Below, in pieces: positions 1 through 9,409 of a DNA stretch of 64,000 nucleotides. Under the pieces are notes generated by a model. That model was not told the DNA's origin. It worked only from the letters and a program-made list of their open reading frames with translations, and searched no databases. The translations under genes were made by a program, and so were the position numbers. Position 1 is the stretch's first letter; each line of letters starts with the position of its first letter. The stretch comes from JANPCX01 sp031431125 (lineage in GTDB: Bacteria > Pseudomonadota > Gammaproteobacteria > Burkholderiales > Burkholderiaceae_C). The stretch spans positions 1 through 64,000 of the forward strand of contig JANPCX010000073.1 of assembly GCA_031431125.1 (NCBI GenBank). Reading direction: 5' to 3'.

Positions 1-4
1 CACA

Positions 5-436
5 TTGAAGATCATCGAAGGAGGTCAACCAACAGTCAAAGAACCTACACTTATCCACAAACGCAAGTTCATTGAACTGCGTCCCGCCCCTGGTCAATAT
101 TCAACTGGCACGGGTGGGCAGAATTCAACTGGCGCCAACAGTGATGCCTTACAAAACCAGGTGTATTTGGGCGATGAAAACTTTGTGCAGCGCATGCAAG
201 CGCAGATGCAAACGCACCAACAACACGACAAGCAAATCCCCAAAACGCAGCGCCGGTCCCCTCAAAGCTGGTCGGCGTGGCTGGCACAGTGCCAAGGGGA
301 CAGAGACCAAGCGCTGTACCTGGCCTACCAACAAGGCGGCATGACGATGAGCCAGTTGGGCACGGAGGCAGGCTTGTCGGTCAGCCATGTGAGCCGGCTG
401 ATCGCCAAGGGGGAGAAGGCGAAATGGGAGGGCTGA
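5..436 (+). pseudogene. C-terminal part of a REP-associated (RAYT/IS200-like) transposase
   Basis: The frame encodes 143 residues. From about residue 48 on, the protein (a GDENFVQRMQ segment followed by a helix-turn-helix-like tail, GLSVSHVSRLIAKGEK) looks like the C-terminal region of REP-associated Y1 transposases. The catalytic HUH domain and Y1 tyrosine are missing. Residues 30-46 are encoded by two spaced copies of ATTCAACTGGC (99-109 and 123-133), which resemble the multiple terminal repeats of IS21-family elements, so the reading frame is probably a chimera of an insertion-sequence end and a broken transposase gene. The left window edge hides what lies upstream. The family call rests on remembered resemblance. 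Confidence 0.5.
99..133. repeat. Two direct repeats resembling an IS21-family terminus
   Basis: ATTCAACTGGC occurs at 99-109 and again at 123-133, a 24-base period, each preceded by a GGTCA or GGGCA-like lead. IS21 elements carry such multiple terminal repeats. No istA or istB is visible because the window starts about 100 bases upstream. Confidence 0.4.
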
Positions 437-561
437 CGCCACTGCCGCCTTTGCCTTTTTGCCTTGACCGCCCCACCCCATCAGCCTGTGAAATAGGCCT
501 GCGAAACAAGCCTGTGACTTATGCAACCATGGCGCCGAGCCGCCATGCTCACTGATAGGTT

Positions 562-1842
562 CTAAGCCCGATAGCTAAACGGTGCCGCCACCGCACTGGG
601 CGCCCCAGCCAACTGCCGCTCGATCAAACGTGCGCTGCCCATGGCCAGGGTGAAGCCCAAGGGGCCGTGGCCCACATTGAGCAGCAGGTTGCGCCAGCGT
701 GCGGGGCCGAGGATGGGCATGGAGGTGGGGGTGGCGGGGCGCAGGCCCACCCAGGCTTGTGGGTTGGCTTGCACATCACAGGCGCCGGGAAATGTTTCAG
801 CCGCGCACTTGACCAAAAACTGGATGCGTTCGGGTTCAATGCGCAGGTCGTGGCCGACGAGTTCGGCCATGCCGGCGATGCGCAGGTGTTGGCCCAGGCG
901 GGCATAGACGGTTTTGCGGCGCAGGTCAGTAACGCTGATTTGCGGCGCGGCCTGCGCGTTTTTGATGGGCAGGGTGATGCTGTAGCCCTTGATGGGGTAG
1001 ATGGGCAAGTTCAGTTTCATTTGCTGGCCCAGCTTGGCGGCGTCGGCGCCGTTGGCCAGCACAAAGGTGTCCGCAGTGAATTGGCCTTGCCCGGTGATCA
1101 CGGCAGTGATGCGATCGCCCACGGTTTGCACTTGGCTGACCTCGCTGCGGTAGTGCACTTGCGCACCCAAGGCTTGCGCACGGGCCACCAAGGCGCGGCT
1201 GAGCAGGTGGGCGTCGCCCACGGCTTCGCCCGGAGTCCACACCGCGCCGCGCACATGCTCTGCATAAGCAACCAGGGCCGGTTCACGCTCCAGGCATTCA
1301 GCGGCGGAGATCACACTTTGTTCGCAGCCGAGTTGCTTTTGATAGGCAACTTGTTGGCGCGCACCGGCCAGGCCGGCTTCGTCGGCGTAGACCACGAGTT
1401 TGCCGGGCTGTGCGTACTCAAACTGCAGGTCGTCGGCTTGGCGTGCCAGGTTGAGTTCGTCGCGGCTCAAGAATGAAAGTGCGAGCAGGGCTCGGGTGGC
1501 GTGCTCCACTTGGCTTTGGCGGCACGCGGCCACGAACTGCAAGCCCCAGCGCATTTGTGCGAATTCGCCGGTAAGGCGAAATTTGAGCGGCGAGTCGGGG
1601 TCGAGCAACATGCTGGGCACCTTGCGCAAGGTGGCGGGTGTGGCCAGCGGCTCCACATAGCTGTAGCTGAGCTGGGCGCCGTTGGCAAAACTCGTCACCT
1701 GGCCGGGTGCGTCCAGCGCTTCAAGCAGGGTCACGCGGTGCCCGGCTTGGGCCAGCAGGTAGGCGGTGGCGCTACCGACGATGCCTGCGCCAATCACGCA
1801 CACATGCCGTGGCTTCTTGCCGGTTGCGGCCGCTGCTTTCAT
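562..1842 (-). CDS. dadA: D-amino acid dehydrogenase (DadA-type FAD oxidoreductase)
   Basis: A 426-residue flavoenzyme that oxidatively deaminates D-amino acids to 2-oxo acids, or cyclic imines from substrates such as D-proline, passing electrons to the respiratory chain at the inner membrane. The N-terminal dinucleotide fold GAGIVGSATAYLL (residues 18-30) binds FAD. The segment QLSYSYVEPLA and a C-terminal GHGPLGFTLAMGSA stretch are typical of DadA. Length matches the family. The start at 1842 is preferred over 1863 because its ATG overlaps the TGA of the upstream gene as ATGA, indicating translational coupling. Pairing with an imine-reductase-family gene suggests conversion of a D-amino acid to its L form via an imine. 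The exact substrate is not readable from sequence. Confidence 0.88.
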   Translation of the reverse strand: MKAAAATGKKPRHVCVIGAGIVGSATAYLLAQAGHRVTLLEALDAPGQVTSFANGAQLSYSYVEPLATPATLRKVPSMLLDPDSPLKFRLTGEFAQMRWGLQFVAACRQSQVEHATRALLALSFLSRDELNLARQADDLQFEYAQPGKLVVYADEAGLAGARQQVAYQKQLGCEQSVISAAECLEREPALVAYAEHVRGAVWTPGEAVGDAHLLSRALVARAQALGAQVHYRSEVSQVQTVGDRITAVITGQGQFTADTFVLANGADAAKLGQQMKLNLPIYPIKGYSITLPIKNAQAAPQISVTDLRRKTVYARLGQHLRIAGMAELVGHDLRIEPERIQFLVKCAAETFPGACDVQANPQAWVGLRPATPTSMPILGPARWRNLLLNVGHGPLGFTLAMGSARLIERQLAGAPSAVAAPFSYRA

Positions 1843-2756
1843 GCCGCGCCCCACTGCTGCCACACCAAAGCGGCCGCAGCCAAATCAGTCAGGCCCACGC
1901 CCACGGTTTTGAACACCACGACCTCGTCGGCGGCTTCGCGCCAGCGCGCTTGGCCGGCGTAGATCTCTTGCATGTCGACCACACGGTCGTCCGTCACTAC
2001 GCCAGCGGCCTTGCCCAGGACCACTTCACCGGCTTCTTGCAGGCTTTGCGGTTTCCACTCCACCACGATGCGGGCGGCGCGGGCCAAGGTGGCGTCGTCC
2101 AGCTCGCGGCCTGTGGGCAAACTCGTGCCCACGGCGGCGACGAAGGCGCCGGGCTGTAGCAAGCCGCCATCGAAGAGGGGTGTCTTGGAACGGGTGACGG
2201 TGACCACCACATCGGCCTTGTTCAAAGCCTGCGGGCCCGATGTTTGCCGCACGGGGAGGCCGAACTGCTGACTGGCCTGTGCGCACCAGGCTGACACGTC
2301 GGCCAGGTCCACCACATCCACTTGTTCAAAGGGCAGGGCCTGCACCAGGGCTTCCAAGTGCGCGCGGCCTTGAAAACCGGCGCCAAAAAGGGCCAGCTTG
2401 CGACTGGCCACGCAGCCACGCTGGGCCGCCAAAGCGGTGAGTGCTGGGGTGCGAAAACGGGTGAGTTCGTTGGCGGGCATCACGGCCAATGGTGCGCCTG
2501 TGGTGGTGTCAAAGAGGTTCAGCACAAAACCAAACTGGCCGTTCACCGTGGGGTAAACCTTCTCGGCGGCCAAACCAGCGTCCAACCAAATGGCGCCCAT
2601 GGAGCTGAGTTTGACGGCGCCGCAGTCGATGCGCTGGCGGGCCTTGATGGCAGCGCGGCCATGGGCCAAGGACTCGAAGGCTTTTTCAATCGACGCGGTG
2701 ACGGCCGAGTAACTGAGGGCTTGGGCAACTTGTTCGTCGCTGATGAATTTCAACAT
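1839..2756 (-). CDS. Ornithine cyclodeaminase / mu-crystallin family protein (probable ketimine reductase)
   Basis: A 305-residue member of the OCD/mu-crystallin family. Features seen are the conserved lysine in AAEKVYP (about residue 66), the TRFRTPA motif (about 99-105) and a Rossmann motif GAGFQG (125-130). Family members are ornithine cyclodeaminases, alanine dehydrogenases or delta1-pyrroline/piperideine-2-carboxylate reductases. Being the first gene of a coupled pair with dadA favours reduction of a cyclic imine made by DadA, for example D-proline to pyrroline-2-carboxylate to L-proline. That pathway assignment is inference. No regulator is adjacent. Confidence 0.85.
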   Translation of the reverse strand: MLKFISDEQVAQALSYSAVTASIEKAFESLAHGRAAIKARQRIDCGAVKLSSMGAIWLDAGLAAEKVYPTVNGQFGFVLNLFDTTTGAPLAVMPANELTRFRTPALTALAAQRGCVASRKLALFGAGFQGRAHLEALVQALPFEQVDVVDLADVSAWCAQASQQFGLPVRQTSGPQALNKADVVVTVTRSKTPLFDGGLLQPGAFVAAVGTSLPTGRELDDATLARAARIVVEWKPQSLQEAGEVVLGKAAGVVTDDRVVDMQEIYAGQARWREAADEVVVFKTVGVGLTDLAAAALVWQQWGAA

Positions 2757-2854
2757 GGTGGCCTCGGGGCAGAATCAAGGCCTTCAGCGTACTGTTGGCA
2801 AAGGGTTTTGTGGGCGCAAGAATTTGGGCTGCCCATTCAGAAAAGGAATGGGCT

Positions 2855-3307
2855 TCAGGGCGATCCGAGCAAAAAGTCTTGAATCACCACCGCCTTGGCG
2901 GGTGCAATGTCTTGTTGCCCCAAATAGCCGTTCAATTGCGTCAGCATGTCCGTGGACAAACCAGACATGCCTTGGGGCCCGGTCAATTGCAGTCGGCTTT
3001 TGGATGCCAATGAGTTTTGCAGCACCAAGCCGACCTGGTTCAGTTGTCGCTCCATCAACAATTTGGCCGAGGTGTCTGCGGCGTCGATGGCCACTTTGGT
3101 TTTGACCGGCACGCCATCGGTGGTGGTGGCGCGGATGGTGCCCGGGTTGACCCACACGGGGTTGGGCACTTCACCGGGGGAGAGGCTGTCAAAGTCGAAC
3201 CAAGCCAAGGCCATGACAATCACCACGGGCGAAGCACCCAAGAGAATGTAGGACAGCACCGTCCAGCCGCTGGTGCTGGATTTCTTAGGGCGAGTGGGTG
3301 GTGCCAT
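2855..3307 (-). CDS. FliL-like membrane-anchored protein of unknown function
   Basis: This 150-residue protein has a short basic N-terminus (RPKKSS), one transmembrane helix (about residues 15-36) and a periplasmic domain ending in KAVVIQDFLL. The layout and the C-terminal pattern (a helix, then Leu-rich turns, then a valine-rich strand) resemble FliL-type flagellar stator-associated proteins, but no flagellar genes are near and similarity is weak by eye. It lies between the OCD/dadA pair and an M20 peptidase on the same strand, with gaps that suggest its own transcription unit. It could equally be an unrelated single-pass protein. Confidence 0.6.
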   Translation of the reverse strand: MAPPTRPKKSSTSGWTVLSYILLGASPVVIVMALAWFDFDSLSPGEVPNPVWVNPGTIRATTTDGVPVKTKVAIDAADTSAKLLMERQLNQVGLVLQNSLASKSRLQLTGPQGMSGLSTDMLTQLNGYLGQQDIAPAKAVVIQDFLLGSP

Positions 3308-3334
3308 GGTGCTGGCGCAATCAAACAGCGTTCA

Positions 3335-4822
3335 TCAGGGACACGCGGCAATCACCTGCGCCACGGCAGCGGTGAGTTTTTTGCCGTAGCCGATGTGCAA
3401 AAACTCATTCGGTCCGTGGGCATTGCTTTTGGGGCCAAGCACACCGCAGACCATCATTTGGGCTTGAGGGAATTGGGTTTGCAGCATGCCCATGAAGGGA
3501 ATGCCGCCGCCTTGGCCAACATAACCGCAAGGCGCGCCGTAGTGCGATTGGGACGCCGCGTTCAGCGCCTGCGTCAACCAGGGCTGAATCTGGGGTGCGT
3601 TCCAGCCATTGCTCCAGGCTGCGCCCCGTTGTCCATCGGCATGGAAGGTGACTTTGGCGTTGTAAGGTGCGTTGTCTTCGAGCAAGGTTTTGAGTTCTTG
3701 GGCGGCGCGGGCGGCATCCACGATGGGCGGCAGCCGCAAAGACAACTTGAATGAGGTGCTGGGCCGCAGCACATTGCCCGCACTGTGCATGGGCGGGAAT
3801 CCGTCCACACCAATCACACTCAGCGTGGGCCGCCACGTGCGGTTGAGCAAAGCCTGCAGCGGGTCGGTGGTGGTGGGCAGGGTGGGCTGTCCGTCGCCAC
3901 CGCAAGCCCAGGGAAAACCGCGCCAGGTTTGATCGCCCAGAATTTGCGCGGTGGCTTGCATTTGTTCAATGCGCTCGGCGGGAATGTCGCAGTGCAGGCT
4001 GGGCGGCAACAGCCGCCCAGTTGCTGAATCCTCCAAACGATCCAGGACATGGCGCAAGATGCGAAAGCTCGATGGCACCACGCCGCTGGCGTCGCCCGAG
4101 TGCACGCCTTCCTCCAAAATCTCCACCTTGAGCACACCGCTGACCATGCCGCGCAAACTGGTGGTGAGCCAGAGTTGGTCGTAGTTGCCGGCACCGCTGT
4201 CCAGGCAGACCACCAAGGCCACATCACCCAAACGGGGTTTGAGCACAGCGAGGTAGGCGGGTAAATCACCCGAGCCACTTTCTTCGCAGCTTTCAATCAC
4301 GCCGACGCAGCGCGGATGCGGCAGGCCTTGCTGCTGCAACGCTGCAATGGCGGTGATGGCGGCGTAGACGGCATAACCGTCGTCGGCACCACCGCGGCCG
4401 TAGAGCAAACCGTTTTGCAGCTTGGGTGTCCATGGGCCGAGGCCGTTGCGCCAGCCGCTGAACTCGGGTTGTTTGTCGAGGTGGCCGTAGAGGCACACGG
4501 TGCCGGTGTTGCCAGCCGCCCGAGTGTCGCTGGTATGGGTGGAGGCCACCTCAAAAAACAGCAGCGGTGTGCGGCCCGGCAGGCGCAGTACTTCGAGTTT
4601 CAAACCCTGTACCTTTTGCGCCTCTACCCAGGCGGCGGCATCACAGACCACTTTGTCGAGCAAGCCGTGGGCCGCCCAGTCGGCATCAAACATCGGGCTT
4701 TTGGCGGGGATGGTGATGTAGTCGGTCAGGGCCGGGATGATGGCTTGGTCCCAGCGTTCGTCCACAAAGCCGGTGATGTCTGGTACGGACAAAGACGGCC
4801 GGGTGGCGGTGGGCAGGTTCAT
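3335..4822 (-). CDS. M20 family metallopeptidase (dipeptidase-like)
   Basis: A 495-residue di-zinc peptidase of the M20 family, most like the CNDP/ArgE group that hydrolyses dipeptides or N-acyl amino acids. Metal and catalytic motifs are present in order: YGHLDKQPE (His about 114, Asp about 116), GRGGADDGYA (Asp about 147), ESCEESGSG (catalytic Glu pair about 180-181), CLDSGAG (Asp about 208) and a C-terminal NEFLHIGYGKK histidine. An HSGDASG segment begins the lid domain. No signal peptide is visible, so it is probably cytoplasmic. The ATG at 4822 is chosen over a TTG at 4882. Confidence 0.9.
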   Translation of the reverse strand: MNLPTATRPSLSVPDITGFVDERWDQAIIPALTDYITIPAKSPMFDADWAAHGLLDKVVCDAAAWVEAQKVQGLKLEVLRLPGRTPLLFFEVASTHTSDTRAAGNTGTVCLYGHLDKQPEFSGWRNGLGPWTPKLQNGLLYGRGGADDGYAVYAAITAIAALQQQGLPHPRCVGVIESCEESGSGDLPAYLAVLKPRLGDVALVVCLDSGAGNYDQLWLTTSLRGMVSGVLKVEILEEGVHSGDASGVVPSSFRILRHVLDRLEDSATGRLLPPSLHCDIPAERIEQMQATAQILGDQTWRGFPWACGGDGQPTLPTTTDPLQALLNRTWRPTLSVIGVDGFPPMHSAGNVLRPSTSFKLSLRLPPIVDAARAAQELKTLLEDNAPYNAKVTFHADGQRGAAWSNGWNAPQIQPWLTQALNAASQSHYGAPCGYVGQGGGIPFMGMLQTQFPQAQMMVCGVLGPKSNAHGPNEFLHIGYGKKLTAAVAQVIAACP

Positions 4823-4993
4823 GGGGATGGCCTGGTGGGAGACAAGGGTGAGCGCAGTGTAGAACGATCGTTGGTGCCTCAACCCCTGGTTACTTCACTT
4901 GGCTTGAATGTTGAGTTCAAAGCCCTGACACAACACGAGTCGTCTTGTTTCATTAGACTTCGTGCGGTTTTTGGCACTTTCAAGGACAACCCG

Positions 4994-6193
4994 ATGTCGC
5001 CTCGCAGCCTGCCCCTCTCACCCAGTTTCAAAGCCGTTTGGCCCTTGGCTGCCGTACTGACACTGTCCACCCTGCTGTCGGGTTGTGGCCGCGCCGATGC
5101 GCAAGGTGGGCCGCCCATGGCCCCGCCGGTGTCCGTCGCAGCCACAGTACAGCGGTCTGTGCAGACCCATGACGAGTTCACCGGCCGCCTGGAAGCCACC
5201 GAGACGGTGGACATTCGCCCGCGTGTGGGCGGCACCTTGGAGGCCGTGCATTTCAAAGCGGGTGACGAGGTCAAACGTGGCCAGTTGCTGTTCACCGTTG
5301 ACCCGCGCCCCTACCGGGCCGAGTTGGCCAGGGCCGATGCTCAACTGGCGGCTGCCCGCACCGCCTTGGCCTTGGCCACGAGTGAACAAGCCCGTGCCCA
5401 AAAACTGCTGGCCCAACGGGCCATCTCACAGCAAGAGGCTGATGCGCTGACGGCCAGCGCAGCCAACAACCAAAGCAGCGTGAAGGCCGCGGAAGCAGCG
5501 GTGGCCACCGCGCGTTTGAACGTGGACTACAGCCAAATTCGTGCGCCCATCGCGGGCAAAGCCTCGCGCAACAACCTCAGCGTGGGCAATTTGGTGGCGG
5601 TGGGCGACCCGGTGCTGACCACTTTGGTGTCGCAAGACAAGGTGTACGCCTACTTTGATGTGAGCGAACAAACTTATTTGCGTTTGGCGCCGGCGTTGAG
5701 CGGCAAAACCAAACCTTCGGTGCAAATGGGTTTGTCCAATGAGAGCGGTTTTGCCCACCCAGGCGTGATCGACTTTTTCGACAACCGATTGAACCCGGCC
5801 ACCGCCTCGGTGCGTGCACGTGCCGTGTTTGACAACGCCAAACGCCAGTTCACGCCCGGGCTGCTGGCCAAACTCAAACTCAGCAGCGGCGAGCCTGTGA
5901 ATGCGGTGATGACGCCAGAAAAAGCCATCGGCACCGATCAGAACAAACGTTTTGTGTGGGTGCTGGGTGCGGACAAGATGCCACAGTTCCGTGAGGTCAA
6001 ACTGGGCGCACTGGAAGGTGGCATGCGTGTGATCACCGAAGGCCTCAAAGCGGGCGAGCTCGTGGTGGTGAACGGTTTGCAGCGTGTGCGTCCTGGTGCG
6101 CCGCTGAACGCAGAAGAGTTGAAGGTGGATGAACAAGGTTTGCCCATCACGCCGCCGCCTGCCGCCCCAACAGCGCCTGCAAAAAAGGGGTGA
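4994..6193 (+). CDS. RND efflux periplasmic adaptor subunit (MexE/AcrA type)
   Basis: A 399-residue lipoprotein membrane-fusion protein linking the inner-membrane RND pump to the outer-membrane channel. A lipobox LLSGC places the acylated cysteine at residue 31. A lipoyl half-motif (RPRVGGTLEAVHFKAGDEVKRG), a coiled-coil hairpin rich in Ala/Gln, the second half-motif (RAPIAGKASRNNLSVGN) and beta-barrel domains follow. The start ATG at 4994 directly precedes the lipoprotein signal; longer readings run antisense through the peptidase gene. The permease gene starts 6 bases downstream. The arrangement adaptor-permease-channel and sequence style resemble MexEF-OprN. No regulator is adjacent, so control is unknown. 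Confidence 0.94.
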   Translation: MSPRSLPLSPSFKAVWPLAAVLTLSTLLSGCGRADAQGGPPMAPPVSVAATVQRSVQTHDEFTGRLEATETVDIRPRVGGTLEAVHFKAGDEVKRGQLLFTVDPRPYRAELARADAQLAAARTALALATSEQARAQKLLAQRAISQQEADALTASAANNQSSVKAAEAAVATARLNVDYSQIRAPIAGKASRNNLSVGNLVAVGDPVLTTLVSQDKVYAYFDVSEQTYLRLAPALSGKTKPSVQMGLSNESGFAHPGVIDFFDNRLNPATASVRARAVFDNAKRQFTPGLLAKLKLSSGEPVNAVMTPEKAIGTDQNKRFVWVLGADKMPQFREVKLGALEGGMRVITEGLKAGELVVVNGLQRVRPGAPLNAEELKVDEQGLPITPPPAAPTAPAKKG

Positions 6194-6199
6194 TGCAGC

Positions 6200-9100
6200 A
6201 TGAACATCTCCCGCTTTTTCATCGACCGGCCGCGTTTCGCGGCAGTGCTGTCGATCATGATTTTTTTGATCGGCGCGATTTCTATTTTTCGCCTGCCGAT
6301 TTCTGAATACCCCGAAGTCGCACCGCCCCAAGTGGTGGTGCGTGCGCAGTTTCCAGGCGCCAACCCGCGTGTGATTGCCGAGACGGTGGCCACGCCGCTG
6401 GAAGAACAAATCAACGGGGTGGAAGGGCTGCTTTACATGGGCAGCCAGGCCACGGCCGATGGCTCTATGGTGCTGTCGGTGAGTTTCAAAATTGGCACCG
6501 ACCCCGAGCGCGCCGCCACCGAGGTGCAAAACCGCGTCAACCGCGCTTTGCCGCGGCTGCCCGAGGTGGTGCGGCAAATTGGCGTGACCACGGAAAAAAG
6601 TTCACCCAACCTGACCATGGTGGTGCACTTGGTGTCGCCCGACAACCGCTACGACGCGCTCTACCTGCGCAACTACGCCAGCTTGAACGTGCGCGACGCC
6701 TTGTTGCGCATTCCCGGCATGGGCTCGGTACTGGCTTTCGGCTCGGGCGACTACGCCATGCGCATTTGGCTGGACCCGCAAAAGCTGGCCGCTCGTAACC
6801 TCACCTCCAACGATGTGGTCAAGGCACTGCGCGAGCAAAACGCGCAAGTCGCGGCGGGCGTGGTGGGCGCACCGCCGGCCCCCAACCGCACCGAGTTTCA
6901 ACTGGCGGTGAACACCCAAGGGCGGCTGACCTCAGAAGCCGAGTTTAGCGACGTCATCATCAGTGCCGACACAACCGGCAACAACGCCACCGGGGCTTTG
7001 GTGCGCATCAAAGACGTGGGCCGGGTGGAACTCGGGCCCAACTCCTATTCGCTCGGTTCCTTGCTGAACAACAAAGAAGCGGCGGCGGTGGCGGTGTTCC
7101 AAGCACCCAATTCCAACGCGCTGGCCCTGTCCAACAATGTGCGCGCCACCATGGAGCAGCTCAAGGTGGAATTTCCGCCGGGGGTGGAGTACCGCATCGT
7201 TTACGACCCCACTCGTTTCGTGCAAACCTCGATCGAAAAAGTGATCGTCACGTTGATTGAGGCGGTGCTTTTGGTGGTACTGGTCGTCATCGTCTTTTTG
7301 CAAACCTGGCGTGCGTCCATCATCCCGCTGCTGGCGGTGCCGGTGAGCATCGTGGGCACGTTTGCGGTGTTGCTGGCCCTGGGGTTTTCCATCAACACGC
7401 TCACGCTTTTTGGCCTGGTGCTGGCCATCGGCATCGTGGTGGACGATGCCATCGTGGTGGTAGAAAACGTGGAGCGCAACATTGAGTCGGGGCTGTCGCC
7501 GCACGATGCGGCGGTCAAGGCCATGCATGAAGTGTCGGGCCCCATCATCGCCATTGGTTTGGTGCTGTGCGCGGTGTTTGTGCCGCTGGCGTTTGTCTCC
7601 GGCCTGGAGGGGCAGTTTTACCGGCAGTTTGCGGTGACGATTGCCATCTCCACCGTGATCTCGGCCTTCAACTCGTTGACCTTGTCACCGGCCATGGCGG
7701 CGATTTTGTTGCGCGGCCACGACCAACCCAAAGACGCACTCACACGCGGTATGGACAAAATCTTCGGCGGTTTCTTCCGCTGGTTCAACCGCGTATTCAA
7801 ACGCGGGTCTGAGCGCTACAGCAATGGTGTGACGACGGTGGTGGTGAAGCGCAAGTCCATTTCACTCGTCGTGTATGCCGCGTTGGTGGCCGCTGCTGTG
7901 GTGCTCTTCATGCGCGTGCCACCGGGTTTTGTGCCGCAACAAGACAAGCAGTATTTGATTGGCATTGCCCAGTTGCCCGACGGTGCCAGCTTGGAGCGCA
8001 CCACCGATGTGATTCGCCGCTTGAGCGACATTGCCAAAAGTGTGCCCGGCGTTGAAAACTCGGTCGCTTTCCCAGGTTTGTCCATCAACGGTTTCACCGC
8101 CGCGCCCAATGCCGGCATTGTGTTTTTCGGCTTGTCTGACTTTGAGCAGCGCAAAAGCCCCGCGCAAAGCGCCGACGCGATTGCAGGCCAAGTGAACATG
8201 AAACTCGGCAGCATTCAGGATGCCTTCATCTTCGTGCTGTCCCCCCCTCCTGTGAGCGGCCTCGGGAATGCCAGCGGATTCAAACTGCAACTGCAAGACC
8301 GCAGCGGTGCCGGCGAAGCGGCCCTTTATGGCGTGGTGCAGCAACTGATGGGCCGGGTTTATGGCAACCCGAACGGCGGCATCACGCAGTTCTTTTCCAA
8401 CTACCAAATCAATGTGCCCCAGCTCTTTGCCAATGTCGACCGCACCAAAGCCAAACAAATGGGGGTGAACCTGAGCGATGTGTACGAGACCATGCAAACC
8501 TATTTGGGCTCGCTCTATGTGAACGACTTCAACCGTTTTGGCAAAACCTACCAAGTGGTGGTGCAAGCCGATGCCGAGTTTCGCGGCAAGGCGGAAGACA
8601 TTGGCAACTTGAAGGTGCGCAACAACAAAGGCCAAATGGTGGCCTTGAGCGCGATGATGACGGTGGAGCCCTCTTTCGGCCCAGGCTCGGTCACCCGCTA
8701 CAACGGCTTTTATTCCGCTGACATCAATGGCGCGCCCAAACCGGGCATCAGTTCAGGCCAAGCCCAGGCCGAGATGGAAAAAATCTTGAGCGAGACCTTG
8801 CCACGCGGCATCGGCTACCAATGGACGGAGCTGGTCTACCAAGAAAAAATTGCGGGCAACACCATGGTCTACATCTTCCCGCTGTGTGTGCTGCTGGTGT
8901 TTTTGGTGCTGGCAGCCACCTACGAGAGTTGGACCTTGCCGTTGGCGATTTTGCTGATCGTGCCGCTGTGCATTTTGAGCGCCATGCTGGGCGTGTGGAT
9001 CAGCGGCTTCTTGGGGGCGCCGGGTGACAACAACATCTTCACCAAAGTGGCTCTGGTGGTGCTGGTGGGCCTGGCGTGCAAGAACGCGATTTTGATTGTG

Positions 9101-9409
9101 GAGTTCGCCAAAGAGCTGGAAGACCGCGGCGAAGAACTCATCAAGGCCACCGTGCATGCCTGCCGCATGCGGCTGCGGCCGATCTTGATGACGTCGATTG
9201 CTTTCATTGCGGGCGTGGTGCCTTTGGTGCTGTCCACCGGGGCGGGTTCAGAAATGCGCCGCGCCATGGGCATTGCGGTGTTCTCGGGCATGGTGGGCGT
9301 GACGGTGTTTGGCCTGGTGCTTACACCGGTGTTTTATGTGCTGCTGCGCAAGCTCACGTCGAAACGTCGCCATGCGGCCGATGCAGCCAAAGGAGCGCTC
9401 CATGGTTAA
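6200..9409 (+). CDS. RND multidrug efflux permease (MexF-like)
   Basis: A 1069-residue inner-membrane proton/drug antiporter of the HAE1 family. The first helix begins FFIDRPRFAAVL. The proton-relay acidic pair is in GIVVDDAIVVVEN (Asp 415-416) in TM4, and the relay lysine is in GLACKNAILIVEF (Lys about 961) in TM10. Two large periplasmic loops contain FPGANP and SPDNRYDALYLRNYA motifs close to those of MexF. It forms the trimeric pump with the adaptor upstream and the channel downstream, expelling hydrophobic drugs or metabolites. Its last 8 bases overlap the channel gene. Substrate range cannot be read from sequence. Confidence 0.95.
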   Translation: MNISRFFIDRPRFAAVLSIMIFLIGAISIFRLPISEYPEVAPPQVVVRAQFPGANPRVIAETVATPLEEQINGVEGLLYMGSQATADGSMVLSVSFKIGTDPERAATEVQNRVNRALPRLPEVVRQIGVTTEKSSPNLTMVVHLVSPDNRYDALYLRNYASLNVRDALLRIPGMGSVLAFGSGDYAMRIWLDPQKLAARNLTSNDVVKALREQNAQVAAGVVGAPPAPNRTEFQLAVNTQGRLTSEAEFSDVIISADTTGNNATGALVRIKDVGRVELGPNSYSLGSLLNNKEAAAVAVFQAPNSNALALSNNVRATMEQLKVEFPPGVEYRIVYDPTRFVQTSIEKVIVTLIEAVLLVVLVVIVFLQTWRASIIPLLAVPVSIVGTFAVLLALGFSINTLTLFGLVLAIGIVVDDAIVVVENVERNIESGLSPHDAAVKAMHEVSGPIIAIGLVLCAVFVPLAFVSGLEGQFYRQFAVTIAISTVISAFNSLTLSPAMAAILLRGHDQPKDALTRGMDKIFGGFFRWFNRVFKRGSERYSNGVTTVVVKRKSISLVVYAALVAAAVVLFMRVPPGFVPQQDKQYLIGIAQLPDGASLERTTDVIRRLSDIAKSVPGVENSVAFPGLSINGFTAAPNAGIVFFGLSDFEQRKSPAQSADAIAGQVNMKLGSIQDAFIFVLSPPPVSGLGNASGFKLQLQDRSGAGEAALYGVVQQLMGRVYGNPNGGITQFFSNYQINVPQLFANVDRTKAKQMGVNLSDVYETMQTYLGSLYVNDFNRFGKTYQVVVQADAEFRGKAEDIGNLKVRNNKGQMVALSAMMTVEPSFGPGSVTRYNGFYSADINGAPKPGISSGQAQAEMEKILSETLPRGIGYQWTELVYQEKIAGNTMVYIFPLCVLLVFLVLAATYESWTLPLAILLIVPLCILSAMLGVWISGFLGAPGDNNIFTKVALVVLVGLACKNAILIVEFAKELEDRGEELIKATVHACRMRLRPILMTSIAFIAGVVPLVLSTGAGSEMRRAMGIAVFSGMVGVTVFGLVLTPVFYVLLRKLTSKRRHAADAAKGALHG

